This document shows positions 47,946-56,764 of a DNA stretch of 64,000 nucleotides, one piece after another. A program made the position numbers and the translations under genes. Each line of letters starts with the position of its first letter. Positions within the stretch are counted from its first letter, which is position 1. The stretch covers positions 1-64,000 of the forward strand of contig NZ_LMKH01000035.1 of NCBI RefSeq assembly GCF_001421415.1, read 5' to 3'. Under the pieces are notes generated by a model. That model was not told the DNA's origin. It saw only the letters and a program-made list of their open reading frames with translations, and ran no database searches. Source of the stretch: Sphingomonas sp. Leaf208. GTDB taxonomy: Bacteria; Pseudomonadota; Alphaproteobacteria; Sphingomonadales; Sphingomonadaceae.

Positions 47946-48299
47946 TCACCCGATCCAGGCATTCTCGATATGGCGCGGGCGGGTGCCGGGGGCCAGCAGG
48001 ATGACGTCGACGCGGATATCGTCGCCGGGTCCGGCATAGCGCGGCATCAAATATTCCGCCGCTGCGGCGACGCGGGCGAGGCGGCGTTCGTCGATCGCGA
48101 AGTCGAGTTCGGCGGCGGTCGCGCGGGTTTTCACTTCGACGAACGCGACGAGGTTTCCCTTTCGGGCGACTAGGTCGACCTCGCCGGCCGGGGTGCGCAC
48201 TCGGCGATCGAGGATGGACCACCCTTTCAAGCGCAGCCACCATCCGGCCAGCCGCTCGCCACGACGGCCGGCGATCTCCGCGGAACGGCGGTCACGCAT
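47946..48299 (-). CDS. YraN/UPF0102 family endonuclease-like protein
   Basis: A 117-residue protein with RRGERLAGWWLRLKGWSILDRRVRTPAGEVDLVARKGNLVAFVEVKTRA: the GEVDLVA...FVEVKxR pattern of the restriction-endonuclease-like YraN fold. Function is unknown in spite of wide conservation. It commonly lies next to rsmI, as here. I chose the ATG at 48299 because the longer frame runs into a palindromic repeat. Confidence 0.92.
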   Translation of the reverse strand: MRDRRSAEIAGRRGERLAGWWLRLKGWSILDRRVRTPAGEVDLVARKGNLVAFVEVKTRATAAELDFAIDERRLARVAAAAEYLMPRYAGPGDDIRVDVILLAPGTRPRHIENAWIG

Positions 48300-48306
48300 T
48301 CCTGCT

Positions 48307-48410
48307 CCCATCCCTGAAAGGGAGGGGTTGGGGGTGGGTAGGCCCATTGGCTGGCGATGCGGATCCCAAGCTGCCGACCCACCCCCGACCCCTCCCTTTC
48401 AGGGATGGGG
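48307..48410. repeat. Palindromic repeat family F, copy 1 (104 bp)
   Basis: CCCATCCCTGAAAGGGAGGGG...and CCCCTCCCTTTCAGGGATGGG form the arms around TTGGGGGTGGG/CCCACCCCCGA. It lies between the YraN-type and rsmI genes. Confidence 0.9.
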
Positions 48411-48422
48411 GAAGAAGGGGCG

Positions 48423-49271
48423 TCACCCTTTCTCCGCCTTCAATTCCAGCGCCCGCGCATACAACGCCTTCCGGTCGAGCCCGAGCTTCTTCGCCACCTC
48501 GCTCGCAGCTTGCCCGGTCGACAGGCGGGTGAGCGCCTCGGCCAGCGCAGCATCACCGTCCTCCGCGCTCGCCGGCGGCGCTTCACCCGGCGGTGCGACA
48601 ACGATCACGATCTCCCCTCTTGGCGGCGCATCCGCGTAACGCGCCGCTAGGGTCGACAACGTGCCGGTCACCGCCTCCTCGAACTTCTTGCTAATCTCGC
48701 GCGTCACCGCCGCCTCGCGGTCGCCGAGGCCCTCCGCCAGCGCCGCGAGGCATGCCCCCAGGCGCGGGCCGGACTCGTACATCACCAGCGTCGCGCGGAT
48801 CGTCGCCACCTCCGCGATCGCCTCCGCCCGCGCGTGCATCTTCGACGGTAGGAACCCGACGAACAGGAACCGGTCGGTCGGCAGCCCCGCCAGCGTCAGC
48901 GCCGCCACCGCCGCACACGGCCCTGGAATCGTCACCACCAGATGCCCCGCCGCCCTCGCATCGCGGACCAGCTTGAACCCGGGGTCCGAAATCAGCGGCG
49001 TCCCAGCATCCGACACCAAAGCCACCGCCTGCGTCGCCATCCGCGCGATCAGCGCCGGGCGCACGCCCTCCGCGCTGTGATCGTGATACGGCACCATCGG
49101 TGTCTTCGTGCCGATGTGGCGGAGCAGACCGGCGGTGACGCGGCTGTCCTCGACCGCGATCGCGTCGGCGCGGCGGAGGATGTCGGCGGCGCGCGGCGAC
49201 AGATCGCCAAGATTGCCGATCGGGGTCGCGACGATGTAGAGGCCGGGATCGAGAAGAGTTTCAGGGTTCAT
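48423..49271 (-). CDS. rsmI: 16S rRNA (cytidine-1402-2'-O)-methyltransferase
   Basis: A 282-residue SAM enzyme: LYIVATPIGNLGDLSPRAADILRRAD, VEDSRVTAGLL, ALVSDAGTPLISDPG, and VTIPGPCAAVAALTLAGLPTDRFLFVGFLP. These are the tetrapyrrole-methylase-fold motifs of RsmI. The C-terminus has an HTH-like stretch (AASEVAKKLGLDRKALY). The ATG at 49271 (MNPETLLDPG) lies only 10 bp from the start of the divergent lipoprotein gene. Confidence 0.95.
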   Translation of the reverse strand: MNPETLLDPGLYIVATPIGNLGDLSPRAADILRRADAIAVEDSRVTAGLLRHIGTKTPMVPYHDHSAEGVRPALIARMATQAVALVSDAGTPLISDPGFKLVRDARAAGHLVVTIPGPCAAVAALTLAGLPTDRFLFVGFLPSKMHARAEAIAEVATIRATLVMYESGPRLGACLAALAEGLGDREAAVTREISKKFEEAVTGTLSTLAARYADAPPRGEIVIVVAPPGEAPPASAEDGDAALAEALTRLSTGQAASEVAKKLGLDRKALYARALELKAEKG

Positions 49272-49281
49272 GGGGACGGTC

Positions 49282-50484
49282 ATGGCAGACGCGACGACGA
49301 TAGGGCAATCCGCACGTACTGCAGGGCGATGGGCGACCCTTGTCGCGGCGTGCCTGCTCGGCGCGTGCCAGACGATCGTCCCGCGTGGTCCTGTCGAGCC
49401 GTCGCAGCAGCGCCCGACCACGCGCCCCGTCGATCGGCCCGAGATCGGCGTCGAGACCGGCATTCCTCGCGATGCCGAGCGCAATCGCGTCGCGCTGCTC
49501 GTGCCGTTGTCGGGTAGCAACGCTGGCGTCGGCACCTCGATCGCCAACGCAACGATGCTCGCACTGCTCGATACGCAGAACCAGCGCGTCCGGATCACCA
49601 ACTACGACACCGCGACCGGTGCCGCCGCCGCCGCGCAGCGCGCGATCGCCGAGGGCGCACAGCTGATCCTCGGCCCGTTGCTCGCCGACGACGTCCGCGC
49701 AGTGGCACCGATCGCGCGTGCCGCGAACATCCCGGTGCTCAGCTTCTCCAACGATCTCGGCGTGGCGGGCAACGGCGCCTACCTGATGGGCTATGTCCCG
49801 ACCCAGTCGATCGCGCGCGTCGTCGATTTCGCCCGGACGCGCGGCGTCAGCAACTTCGCCGGGCTCGTCCCCAACGGACTGTACGGCGAGCGTGCCTCCA
49901 CCGCGTTCCTTCGCGCAGTCGAAGGCGCGGGCGGCCAGGTCGTCTCGCTCCAGACCTACGCGCGGGGCCCCGGCGGCATTTCCGGCGCCGTCACGCGACT
50001 CGCGGCGAAGGCCCCCTATGACGCGGTACTGATCGCCGATGGCGGCGCCACCGCAGCCTCCGCGGCCGCGATGGTCAAGCGCGGCAGCGGCGCTTCGACG
50101 CGCATCCTCGGCACCGAACTCTGGAACTCCGACACCGCGATCGCCGCCAAGGCAGCGCTCAACGGCGCCTGGTATGCGAGCGTTTCGGACACGCTGTACC
50201 GCCAATACGCGGCCAAATACCGCGCACGCTTCGGGGCAGGGCCGTATCGCCTGTCGAGCCTCGGTTACGACTCGGTGCTGCTGACGGTCCGCATCGCGCG
50301 CGACTGGAAGCCCGGCACGCCGTTTCCAGTCAATCGCCTGCGCGACGGCGATGGGTTTGCCGGTATCGATGGCGCGTTCCGCTTCGGCAAGGACAGCGTC
50401 GCCGAGCGCGCGCTCGAGGTGAAGGAAATCCGCGGCGGCACGACGACGGTCGTCTCGCCCGCACCGGCCGGGTTCGGAAAGTAA
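49282..50484 (+). CDS. LppC-like penicillin-binding-protein activator lipoprotein
   Basis: A 400-residue protein: lipoprotein signal with lipobox LLGAC (about 26-30), then a type-I periplasmic-binding fold. Landmarks are NRVALLVPLSGSNAGVGTSIANATMLALLD, LILGPLLADDVRAVAPIARAANIPVLSFSND, FAGLVPNGLYGERASTAFL and LGTELWNSD. It corresponds to the C-terminal part of LpoA/LppC, which stimulates PBP1A. It lacks the N-terminal TPR domain of the E. coli protein. An alternative ATG at 49270 exists. Confidence 0.88.
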   Translation: MADATTIGQSARTAGRWATLVAACLLGACQTIVPRGPVEPSQQRPTTRPVDRPEIGVETGIPRDAERNRVALLVPLSGSNAGVGTSIANATMLALLDTQNQRVRITNYDTATGAAAAAQRAIAEGAQLILGPLLADDVRAVAPIARAANIPVLSFSNDLGVAGNGAYLMGYVPTQSIARVVDFARTRGVSNFAGLVPNGLYGERASTAFLRAVEGAGGQVVSLQTYARGPGGISGAVTRLAAKAPYDAVLIADGGATAASAAAMVKRGSGASTRILGTELWNSDTAIAAKAALNGAWYASVSDTLYRQYAAKYRARFGAGPYRLSSLGYDSVLLTVRIARDWKPGTPFPVNRLRDGDGFAGIDGAFRFGKDSVAERALEVKEIRGGTTTVVSPAPAGFGK

Positions 50485-50488
50485 GCTT

Positions 50489-50592
50489 CCCCCTCTCTGA
50501 AAGGGAGGGGTAGGGGGTGGGTCGGTATGGGGCGGGCGCACCGATAGCCAACTGGCCGCCCCACCCCTAACCCCTCCCTTCCAGGGAGGGGG
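50489..50592. repeat. Palindromic repeat family F, copy 2 (104 bp)
   Basis: CCCCCTCTCTGAAAGGGAGGGG ahead and CCCCTCCCTTCCAGGGAGGGGG behind, same length as copy 1 (only arms of less than the full stretch are quoted here). It lies between converging genes. Confidence 0.85.
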
Positions 50593-50608
50593 ATGATCGA
50601 AGATCAGC

Positions 50609-51781
50609 CTACGCGGTGACGATCTCAGGCAGGATCGCGTCGAGTAGGAGCGCGCCTGCCTCGGTGACGCGCAACCGGCCGGGCGAGTGGACGATCAGCC
50701 CCAACTCCTCAAGCCGCCCCACCGCCGCCAGATCCACCGGCACCACGCCCGCGTTCAGTGCGGTGATCCGGTCCAGATCCACGCCTTCCGTCAACCGCAA
50801 CCCCATCAGCAACGCCTCGGTCGCGCGCGTCGACGGCGTCAGCGGATCCTCGACCTCCATGCCGTGGCCATTGCGCTCGATCGCGGCCAGCCAGTTCTCC
50901 GGCTTCTTGCGCCGCACCGTCGCCAGCCCGCCGCGCCGCCCGTGCGCGCCTGGCCCGATCCCGGCGTAATCCTGGTACCGCCAGTAAGCGAGGTTGTGGC
51001 GGCTCTCCGACCCCCGCCGTGCATGGTTCGACGTCTCGTACGCTGGAAGCCCGGCAGCGGCGGTATCGGCGCGCGTCGCCTCGAACAGGTCGGCCGCCGA
51101 ATCGCCGTCGGGGATGACGATCCGCCCCGCCAAAGCCTCGGTCGCGAACCGTGTGCCGGCTTCGATCGTCAACTGGTACAGCGAGAGATGTTCCGTCCCC
51201 AGGCTCAACGCGCGCGCCAGTTCTGCGCGCCAATCGTCGAGCCGTTGGCCGGGAAGCGCATAGATCAGGTCGAAACTGACGCGGGGAAACACGCTCTGCG
51301 CGGTCGCCAGTGCGGCTTGCCCCTCGTTCACGTCATGCGCACGCCCTAGAAACTTCAGCGCCTGATCGTCGAGCGATTGCAGCCCCAGCGACACCCGGTT
51401 CACCCCGGCGTGTGCAAGATCGGCAAACCGCGCCGCCTCGACCGAAGATGGGTTCGCCTCCAGCGTAATCTCGATTCCCTCCGCGAATCCCCAGGCCTTC
51501 TCCGCCGCATCCAGCACCGCCGCGACCGTCGACGGCGGCATCAGCGACGGCGTGCCGCCCCCGAAGAAGATCGACTGCAACTTGCGCCCCGGCAATACCC
51601 GCGCCTCATGCGCAAGGTCGGTCAGCAGCGCATCCCGCCACGCCGCCTGGTCCACCTCCTCGCGAACATGGCTGTTGAAGTCGCAATACGGGCATTTCGA
51701 CACGCAGAACGGCCAGTGGACGTAAAGCGCGAGGTCGCCCGGGGAATCGGGCCGGGGGCTTGGTGTTTCGAAGACGGGCAT
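50609..51781 (-). CDS. hemW: Radical SAM heme chaperone HemW (CPO-like)
   Basis: A 390-residue protein with the radical-SAM cysteines in FCVSKCPYCDFNSH (CxxxCxxC) and SIFFGGGTPSLM, ITLEANPSSVE, RVSLGLQSLDDQAL, then the HemW C-terminal domain (HNLAYWRYQDYAGIGPGAHG, ALLMGLRLTEGVD). It is often mis-called coproporphyrinogen oxidase but lacks the extra N-terminal cysteine of HemN. Start ATG 51781 (MPVFETP); an ATG at 51793 is also in frame. It follows the common rdgB-hemW neighbourhood, here split by inserted genes. Confidence 0.93.
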   Translation of the reverse strand: MPVFETPSPRPDSPGDLALYVHWPFCVSKCPYCDFNSHVREEVDQAAWRDALLTDLAHEARVLPGRKLQSIFFGGGTPSLMPPSTVAAVLDAAEKAWGFAEGIEITLEANPSSVEAARFADLAHAGVNRVSLGLQSLDDQALKFLGRAHDVNEGQAALATAQSVFPRVSFDLIYALPGQRLDDWRAELARALSLGTEHLSLYQLTIEAGTRFATEALAGRIVIPDGDSAADLFEATRADTAAAGLPAYETSNHARRGSESRHNLAYWRYQDYAGIGPGAHGRRGGLATVRRKKPENWLAAIERNGHGMEVEDPLTPSTRATEALLMGLRLTEGVDLDRITALNAGVVPVDLAAVGRLEELGLIVHSPGRLRVTEAGALLLDAILPEIVTA

Positions 51782-51824
51782 TATCTCGCGCATATGGTCG
51801 CACGGGGCGGCCGAAGGAAGCGCA

Positions 51825-52382
51825 ATGACGGCACGGATGGGTTTGGCGATCGCCGGGGCGCTTTTGCTGGCAGGCTGCGCACAGGGCCCCGAGCGTGTCG
51901 TCGAGCGTCGCGATACCATGGCGCCGGCACCGCGCGGTGCGAGCCTGCTCAAGACCGCGATGATGGACGGCCACAATGCCGCACGCGCCGTCGTCGGCGT
52001 GGCGCCGCTCACCTGGAGCGATACGCTGGCGACCACCGCCCGCGCCTATGCCGAGGACCTGGCGCGGACCGGAAAATTCGCGCACGCCCCGCAACCCCAG
52101 GGCATGTCGCGCGAAGGCGAGAACCTCTGGACCGGGACGCGCTATGCGTATGCGTATACCGAGATGATGGGGCACTGGGTCGCCGAGAAGCGCGATTTTA
52201 TCAACATGCCGACCCCCGGGTTCAGCCGAACCGGCAAGTTCGAGGACGTCGCGCACTATACGCAGATCGTCTGGCGCGGCTCGACGCAGGTCGGTTGCGC
52301 GATGGCGAGCAACAAGACCGACGACTATCTCGTGTGCCGCTACTCGCCCCCCGGCAACGTCTTCGGCGAGCGCGCTTATTGA
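51825..52382 (+). CDS. CAP/SCP-domain lipoprotein
   Basis: A 185-residue protein with a lipobox LAGC (about 16-19). The CAP fold has MMDGHNAARAVVGVAPLTWSDTLATTARAYAEDLA, GENLWTG, HYTQIVWRGSTQVGCAMA and YLVCRYSPPGN. The HTQIVW-type block and the two histidines of the CAP cavity are present. The role is unknown; secreted CAP proteins bind lipids or act in defence in eukaryotes. GAAGGAAG lies ahead of the ATG. Confidence 0.92.
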   Translation: MTARMGLAIAGALLLAGCAQGPERVVERRDTMAPAPRGASLLKTAMMDGHNAARAVVGVAPLTWSDTLATTARAYAEDLARTGKFAHAPQPQGMSREGENLWTGTRYAYAYTEMMGHWVAEKRDFINMPTPGFSRTGKFEDVAHYTQIVWRGSTQVGCAMASNKTDDYLVCRYSPPGNVFGERAY

Positions 52383-52449
52383 TCTGGAGCAAATGGTTAG
52401 ACCCAAAGTGGTGGCACTTTCTTAAGCGGTCGTCGCTTAATCTGGTTGA

Positions 52450-53247
52450 ATGATACCAGTATCCAAACCCGATGGCTCTCGGCCCACTGGCTGCGTCGGA
52501 TGCCGAGACGGCGCCGGCCTGTCCTTCGCCTTCTCGATGGCGTTCCAGCCGATCGTCGATGTCGAGACCGAGACCGTCTTCGCCTACGAAGCGCTCGTGC
52601 GTGGTCCCGAAGGCCAGTCGGCGGCGAGCGTGCTGGCTCAGGTTGATGCCAAGAATCTCTACGCGTTCGACCAGCAATGCCGGGTGCGCGCGATCGAGGC
52701 GTCGGTGAAGGCCGGGCTGCTAGACACGCCCGCGCGGCTGTCGATCAATTTTCTCCCGAACGCGGTGTATTCGCCGGCGGCGTGCATACAACTCACGCTC
52801 AAGACTGCGGCGGCAGTCGGCATGCCGACCGACCGACTCATCTTCGAGTTCACCGAGAACGAGGAGATGCTCGATCCCGCGCATGTCGCGAACATCATCG
52901 CGACGTATCAGAAGATGGGGTTCGGCACCGCGCTCGACGATTTCGGGGCGGGGCATGCGGGGTTGAACCTGCTCGCGCGGTTCCAGCCGGGTATCATCAA
53001 GCTCGATATGGAGCTGATCCGCGATATCGACACGAGCCTGCCGCGGCGGATGATCGTCGAGGGGATGCTGCGGATGTGCACCGCGCTGGGAATCACGGTG
53101 ATTGCCGAGGGGGTCGAAACGCTTGGCGAGTTCGACGCGCTGCGGGGGCTCGGCGTGCGGTATATCCAGGGGTATCTACTGGCGAAACCGGCGTTCGAGG
53201 CGCTGCCTACGGTGACGTGGCCGGTGAAGCAGGCGATCGCAGTCTGA
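52450..53247 (+). CDS. Stand-alone EAL-domain c-di-GMP phosphodiesterase
   Basis: A 265-residue protein with the EAL motif in YEALVRG, NFLPNAVY, FTENEEMLD, ALDDFGAGHAGLNLL (the DDFGTG block), IKLDMELIRDI and VIAEGVETLGEFDAL. All acidic metal ligands that I can identify are present, so activity is likely. The short N-terminus holds TGCVGCRDG, a CxxC that could bind metal or act as redox switch. No membrane or sensor domain is attached. Confidence 0.92.
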   Translation: MIPVSKPDGSRPTGCVGCRDGAGLSFAFSMAFQPIVDVETETVFAYEALVRGPEGQSAASVLAQVDAKNLYAFDQQCRVRAIEASVKAGLLDTPARLSINFLPNAVYSPAACIQLTLKTAAAVGMPTDRLIFEFTENEEMLDPAHVANIIATYQKMGFGTALDDFGAGHAGLNLLARFQPGIIKLDMELIRDIDTSLPRRMIVEGMLRMCTALGITVIAEGVETLGEFDALRGLGVRYIQGYLLAKPAFEALPTVTWPVKQAIAV

Positions 53248-53261
53248 ACTGCACCTGCTCC

Positions 53262-53343
53262 CGTCATCCTGACGAAAGTCAGGATCCAGAGTAACGGGCG
53301 GTGTCCTTGATGGCTCTGGATCCTGACTTTCGTCAGGATGACG
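53262..53343. repeat. Palindromic repeat family D, copy 1 (82 bp)
   Basis: CGTCATCCTGACGAAAGTCAG...and CTGACTTTCGTCAGGATGACG form near-perfect arms (quoted in part). It lies between the converging EAL gene and rdgB. Confidence 0.92.
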
Positions 53344-53383
53344 AAGGAAGGCGGTCGGCGGCAGGTTCCCTCCCGCCGATTGC

Positions 53384-54019
53384 TTAGAACACTGCCGCTT
53401 CCAGCAACTTGAACGCCTCGTTCCGATGACTGATCGCGTTCTTCGTCTCGTGCGGGAGTTCGGCATAGGTCTGGTCGTAGCCCAGCGGCACGAACACGGG
53501 GTCAAACCCGAACCCGACATCCCCACGCGGCGGCCAGACGAGCGTCCCCTCGGCACGCCCCTCGAACCATTCGACATGACCATCGGGCCAAGCCAGTGCC
53601 AGCACACTGACGAAATGGGCGCCGCAGCCCACGTCGGGGCCTTTGGCAACGATCGCGTCCTCGACCTTCTGCATCGCCATCACCCAGTCGCGACCGTTCG
53701 GCGTCTCAGCCCAATCCGCCGTGTAGACGCCCGGATCGCCGCCGAGCGCATCGACGCACAGCCCGCTATCGTCCGCGAGGGCGGGATAGCCCGACAGGTC
53801 GGCGGCCGATCGCGCCTTCAGCTCGGCGTTCGCAAAGAAGGTCGTGCCCGTCTCGACGGGTTCCGGCAGATCGAGCTCGGCGGCGGAAACGACTTCGAGT
53901 CCCCGTCCTTCGAGCAACGCGGCGATCTCGCGCACCTTGCCCTTGTTGTGGCTGGCGATGACCAGCTTGCCCGGCTCGAGCTTGCGGATCGCCTGCGGTT
54001 CCTTGCCCTCGCCGCTCAC
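53384..54019 (-). CDS. rdgB: Non-canonical purine NTP pyrophosphatase (RdgB/HAM1)
   Basis: A 211-residue enzyme: [15 protein letters not shown] (the SNNxxKxxE-type start), [50 protein letters not shown] and [22 protein letters not shown]. It removes dITP/XTP. It starts in a 4-bp ATGA overlap with the end of rph, a widely kept gene pair. Confidence 0.96.
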   Translation of the reverse strand: MSGEGKEPQAIRKLEPGKLVIASHNKGKVREIAALLEGRGLEVVSAAELDLPEPVETGTTFFANAELKARSAADLSGYPALADDSGLCVDALGGDPGVYTADWAETPNGRDWVMAMQKVEDAIVAKGPDVGCGAHFVSVLALAWPDGHVEWFEGRAEGTLVWPPRGDVGFGFDPVFVPLGYDQTYAELPHETKNAISHRNEAFKLLEAAVF

Positions 54020-54732
54020 TTGGCGACGGCTTTCGCCTGCGCTGCGAAGATGTCGGTGCAGCCGATCCGCGCGAGGCGGAGCAGGCGGAGCAGCGCCTCC
54101 TCGTCATAGGTCGCGCCCTCGGCAGTCGCCTGTGCCTCGGCGATGTTGCCGTTCTCCAGTAGCACGAAGTTCGCATCCGCATCCGCGCCCGAATCCTCGA
54201 TATAGTCGAGGTCGAGCACCGGATTGCCCTGGTAGATCCCGCAGCTGATCGCCGCGACCTTCTGCGTCAGCGGGTCGGCGGTCAGCTTGCCGCTCGCCAG
54301 CAAGCCGTCGATGGCGAGTCGAAGCGCGACCCAGCCGCCCGAGATCGACGCGGTGCGCGTGCCGCCGTCGGCCTGGATCACGTCGCAGTCGATCACGATC
54401 TGGCGCTCGCCGAGCAGCTTGAGGTCGACGACTGCGCGGAGCGAACGCCCGATCAGCCGCTGGATTTCCTGGGTGCGGCCCGACTGCTTGCCCTTGGCGG
54501 CCTCGCGGTTGTTGCGCGTGTTGGTTGCGCGCGGGAGCATGCCGTATTCGGCGGTCACCCAGCCTTCGCCCTTGCCGCGCATGAACGGCGGCACCTTCTC
54601 CTCGACGCTGGCGGTGACGAGCACCTTGGTGTCGCCGAAGCCGATCAGGACGGAACCCTCGGCATGCTTGGTGAAGCGCGGCTCGATCGTGATCGCACGC
54701 ATCTGGTCTGGGGCGCGGCCGGATGGGCGCAT
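54016..54732 (-). CDS. rph: Ribonuclease PH
   Basis: A 238-residue phosphorolytic exoribonuclease: [82 protein letters not shown], and [17 protein letters not shown]. It trims tRNA 3' ends. Full normal length, coupled to rdgB. Confidence 0.97.
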   Translation of the reverse strand: MRPSGRAPDQMRAITIEPRFTKHAEGSVLIGFGDTKVLVTASVEEKVPPFMRGKGEGWVTAEYGMLPRATNTRNNREAAKGKQSGRTQEIQRLIGRSLRAVVDLKLLGERQIVIDCDVIQADGGTRTASISGGWVALRLAIDGLLASGKLTADPLTQKVAAISCGIYQGNPVLDLDYIEDSGADADANFVLLENGNIAEAQATAEGATYDEEALLRLLRLARIGCTDIFAAQAKAVAK

Positions 54733-54824
54733 AGTCTTATCCTAACGGGAGTGAGTGGTTGCCCGCTGCCTAGCCTTTCGTTTGGTCGCTCGCCAGCCTT
54801 CCCCGTCATCCTGATGAAAGAGCT

Positions 54825-54907
54825 CGTCATCCTGACGAAAGTCAGGATCCAGAGCCACGAAGGACAGCGCTCGGTTACTCTGGATCCTGACTTTCGTCAG
54901 GATGACG
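54825..54907. repeat. Palindromic repeat family D, copy 2 (83 bp)
   Basis: CGTCATCCTGACGAAAGTCAG and CTGACTTTCGTCAGGATGACG are the arms (in part). A further half-arm (CGTCATCCTGATGAAAGAG) lies just before, at 54804-54822. It sits in the divergent rph-hrcA gap, so any promoter must lie around it. Confidence 0.9.
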
Positions 54908-54977
54908 GCGTGGAGAGCGGGTGGTGGCGGCGCGCATTCCCCTTTGTAGGACGCGCGATCCGCCCTAGATCAAAGCG

Positions 54978-56021
54978 ATGGCCACGCCCCCCGTCACCGA
55001 ACTGACCGATCGCGCGCGCGACATTTTTCGTGCGGTGGTCGACAGCTATCTCGCCAGCGGCACGCCGGTCGGGTCGAAGACGATCGCGCAACTCACCGGT
55101 CTCAGCCTTTCGCCCGCCTCGATTCGTGGCGTCATGGGCGAACTCGAAGGCCTCGGCCTGCTCGCCAGCCCGCATACCAGCGCCGGCCGCATGCCGACCG
55201 ACCGTGGTCTCCGCCTGTTCGTCGACGGCATGATGCAGGCGATGGAGCCGTCGTTCGAGGAGCGCCAGACGATCGAGGCGCGTGCCGGCGTCGGAGGCCC
55301 GGTCGAGGAGGCGCTCGCTGCGACCACGCTCGCGCTGTCAGGGCTGTCGGCGTGCGCGGGGCTGGTGATGGTCCCCAAGCGCGAGTTGAAACTCCGCCAG
55401 ATCGCGTTCGTCGCATTGTCGCCCGAGCAGGCGCTGGCGGTGCTGGTCAGCGAGGACGGCTCGGTCGAGAACCGCGTGATCGCGCTGCCGAAGGGCATGT
55501 CGCCGTCGGCGCTGGTCGAGGCGGGAAATTACATGTCGGCGACGCTCGGCGGCCTGACGCTGGCGGATGCGCGGACCCGGATCGAGCGCGAACTGGCGGA
55601 CGGGCAAGCGGCGCTCGATGGCGCGGCGCGGACGTTGGTCGAGCGCGGCATCGCGGTGTGGAGCGAGGATGCCGATCGTCGCCCCGTGCTGATCGTGCGC
55701 GGGCAGGGGCGGTTGATCGATGCCGCCGCCGCGGCCGATCTCGACCGGGTCCGCGACCTGCTCGACGATCTCGAGGGAAAGCAGGAAGTCGCATCGCTTT
55801 TGGACAGCGCGCGCGCTGGCGATTCGACCCGTATTTTCATCGGCGCGGAGACCAAATTGTTTGCATTGTCAGGGTCTTCGGTGATCGCGCGACCGTTCCG
55901 AGGATTGGACGGCCGAGTGGTCGGCGTGGTCGGCGTGATTGGCCCGACGCGGTTGAACTATGCGCGCGTCGTGCCCATGGTGGATTTCACGGCTGCAACG
56001 CTCGCCCGGTTGATGGGTTGA
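54978..56021 (+). CDS. hrcA: Heat-inducible transcription repressor HrcA
   Basis: A 347-residue repressor: the winged-helix start ELTDRARDIFRAVVDSYLASGTPVGSKTIAQLTGLSLSPASIRGVMGELEGLGLLASPHTSAGRMPTDRGLRLFVDGMM and the ligand domain (VVGVIGPTRLNYARVVPMVDFTAATLARLM at the end). HrcA binds CIRCE operators of chaperone genes. I see no CIRCE (TTAGCACTC-N9-GAGTGCTAA) in this window, so its target (often groESL) is elsewhere. grpE starts 25 bp later. Confidence 0.96.
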   Translation: MATPPVTELTDRARDIFRAVVDSYLASGTPVGSKTIAQLTGLSLSPASIRGVMGELEGLGLLASPHTSAGRMPTDRGLRLFVDGMMQAMEPSFEERQTIEARAGVGGPVEEALAATTLALSGLSACAGLVMVPKRELKLRQIAFVALSPEQALAVLVSEDGSVENRVIALPKGMSPSALVEAGNYMSATLGGLTLADARTRIERELADGQAALDGAARTLVERGIAVWSEDADRRPVLIVRGQGRLIDAAAAADLDRVRDLLDDLEGKQEVASLLDSARAGDSTRIFIGAETKLFALSGSSVIARPFRGLDGRVVGVVGVIGPTRLNYARVVPMVDFTAATLARLMG

Positions 56022-56046
56022 GCCGGCCCAATTTATAGGGAAAACC

Positions 56047-56586
56047 ATGTCCGACATCGACCAGAACACGCCTGCAGACCTGCGCGAAGAGACCGCTGAA
56101 GCCGCCCCCGAAGTGGCGTCGAACGACCGCGTCGCCGAGCTCGAGAACCAGCTCGCCGAAGCGAAGCAGAACGTCCTCTACGCGCAGGCCGAGATCCAGA
56201 ATGTCCGCCGCCGCGCCGAGAAGGAAGCGCAGGACGCTCGTGCCTATGCCGCCACCGCGTTCGCACGCGACGTGCTGTCGGTTGCGGACAACCTCTCGCG
56301 CGGCCTGTCGGCAATCCCGGCCGACCTCCGCGCTGATGACAAGATGAAAGGGCTCGTCACGGGGCTCGAGGCGACCGGTCGCGAACTGGAGAGCGTGTTC
56401 CAGCGCCACGGCATTACGAAGATCGCCGCCGAGGGCCAGATGCTCGATCCGAACAAGCACCAAGCGATGCTCGAAGTGCCGAGCGACCAGCCTGCCGGGA
56501 CGATCGTCCAGGAGATGCAGGCGGGCTACATGATCAAGGATCGCCTGCTGCGTCCCGCCATGGTCGGCGTCGCCAAGGCGGGCTGA
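56047..56586 (+). CDS. grpE: Nucleotide-exchange factor GrpE
   Basis: A 179-residue protein: a long coiled coil (VAELENQLAEAKQNVLYAQAEIQNVRRRAEKEAQDARAYA, about 29-68) and the C-terminal beta domain with GMLDPNKHQAMLEVPSDQPAGTIVQEMQAGYMIKDRLLRPAMVGVAK. It exchanges nucleotide on DnaK. It forms an operon with hrcA. Confidence 0.97.
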   Translation: MSDIDQNTPADLREETAEAAPEVASNDRVAELENQLAEAKQNVLYAQAEIQNVRRRAEKEAQDARAYAATAFARDVLSVADNLSRGLSAIPADLRADDKMKGLVTGLEATGRELESVFQRHGITKIAAEGQMLDPNKHQAMLEVPSDQPAGTIVQEMQAGYMIKDRLLRPAMVGVAKAG

Positions 56587-56750
56587 ATCCGCCCCGGAAC
56601 GGGGAGGGGGACCGCCACGCGCTTGCGTGGTGGTGGAGGGGGCTCACCTCCCGCGTACCATCTGCGGCCGGGGGCTTACGTCGAGCGTTACGAACGCAGC
56701 ACGCCCCCTCCACCAGCTGCGCTGGTCCCCCTCCCCTTGCAGGGGAGGAT
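56587..56750. repeat. Palindromic repeat family G, single copy (164 bp)
   Basis: A long compound palindrome: ATCCGCCCC...GGGGAGGGGGACC and GGTCCCCCTCCCC...GGGGAGGAT as outer arms, with CACCACCA-type inner arms (GGTGGTGGAGGGGG / CCCCCTCCACCAG). It fills the grpE-thrC gap and ends 14 bases before the thrC ATG. Confidence 0.8.
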
Positions 56751-56764
56751 TTGAAAGTCAGTCC

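Noticed and set aside
54804..54822. Half-arm of family D just before copy 2
   Set aside because: It may be a decayed extra copy, but it is too short to list as a separate element.
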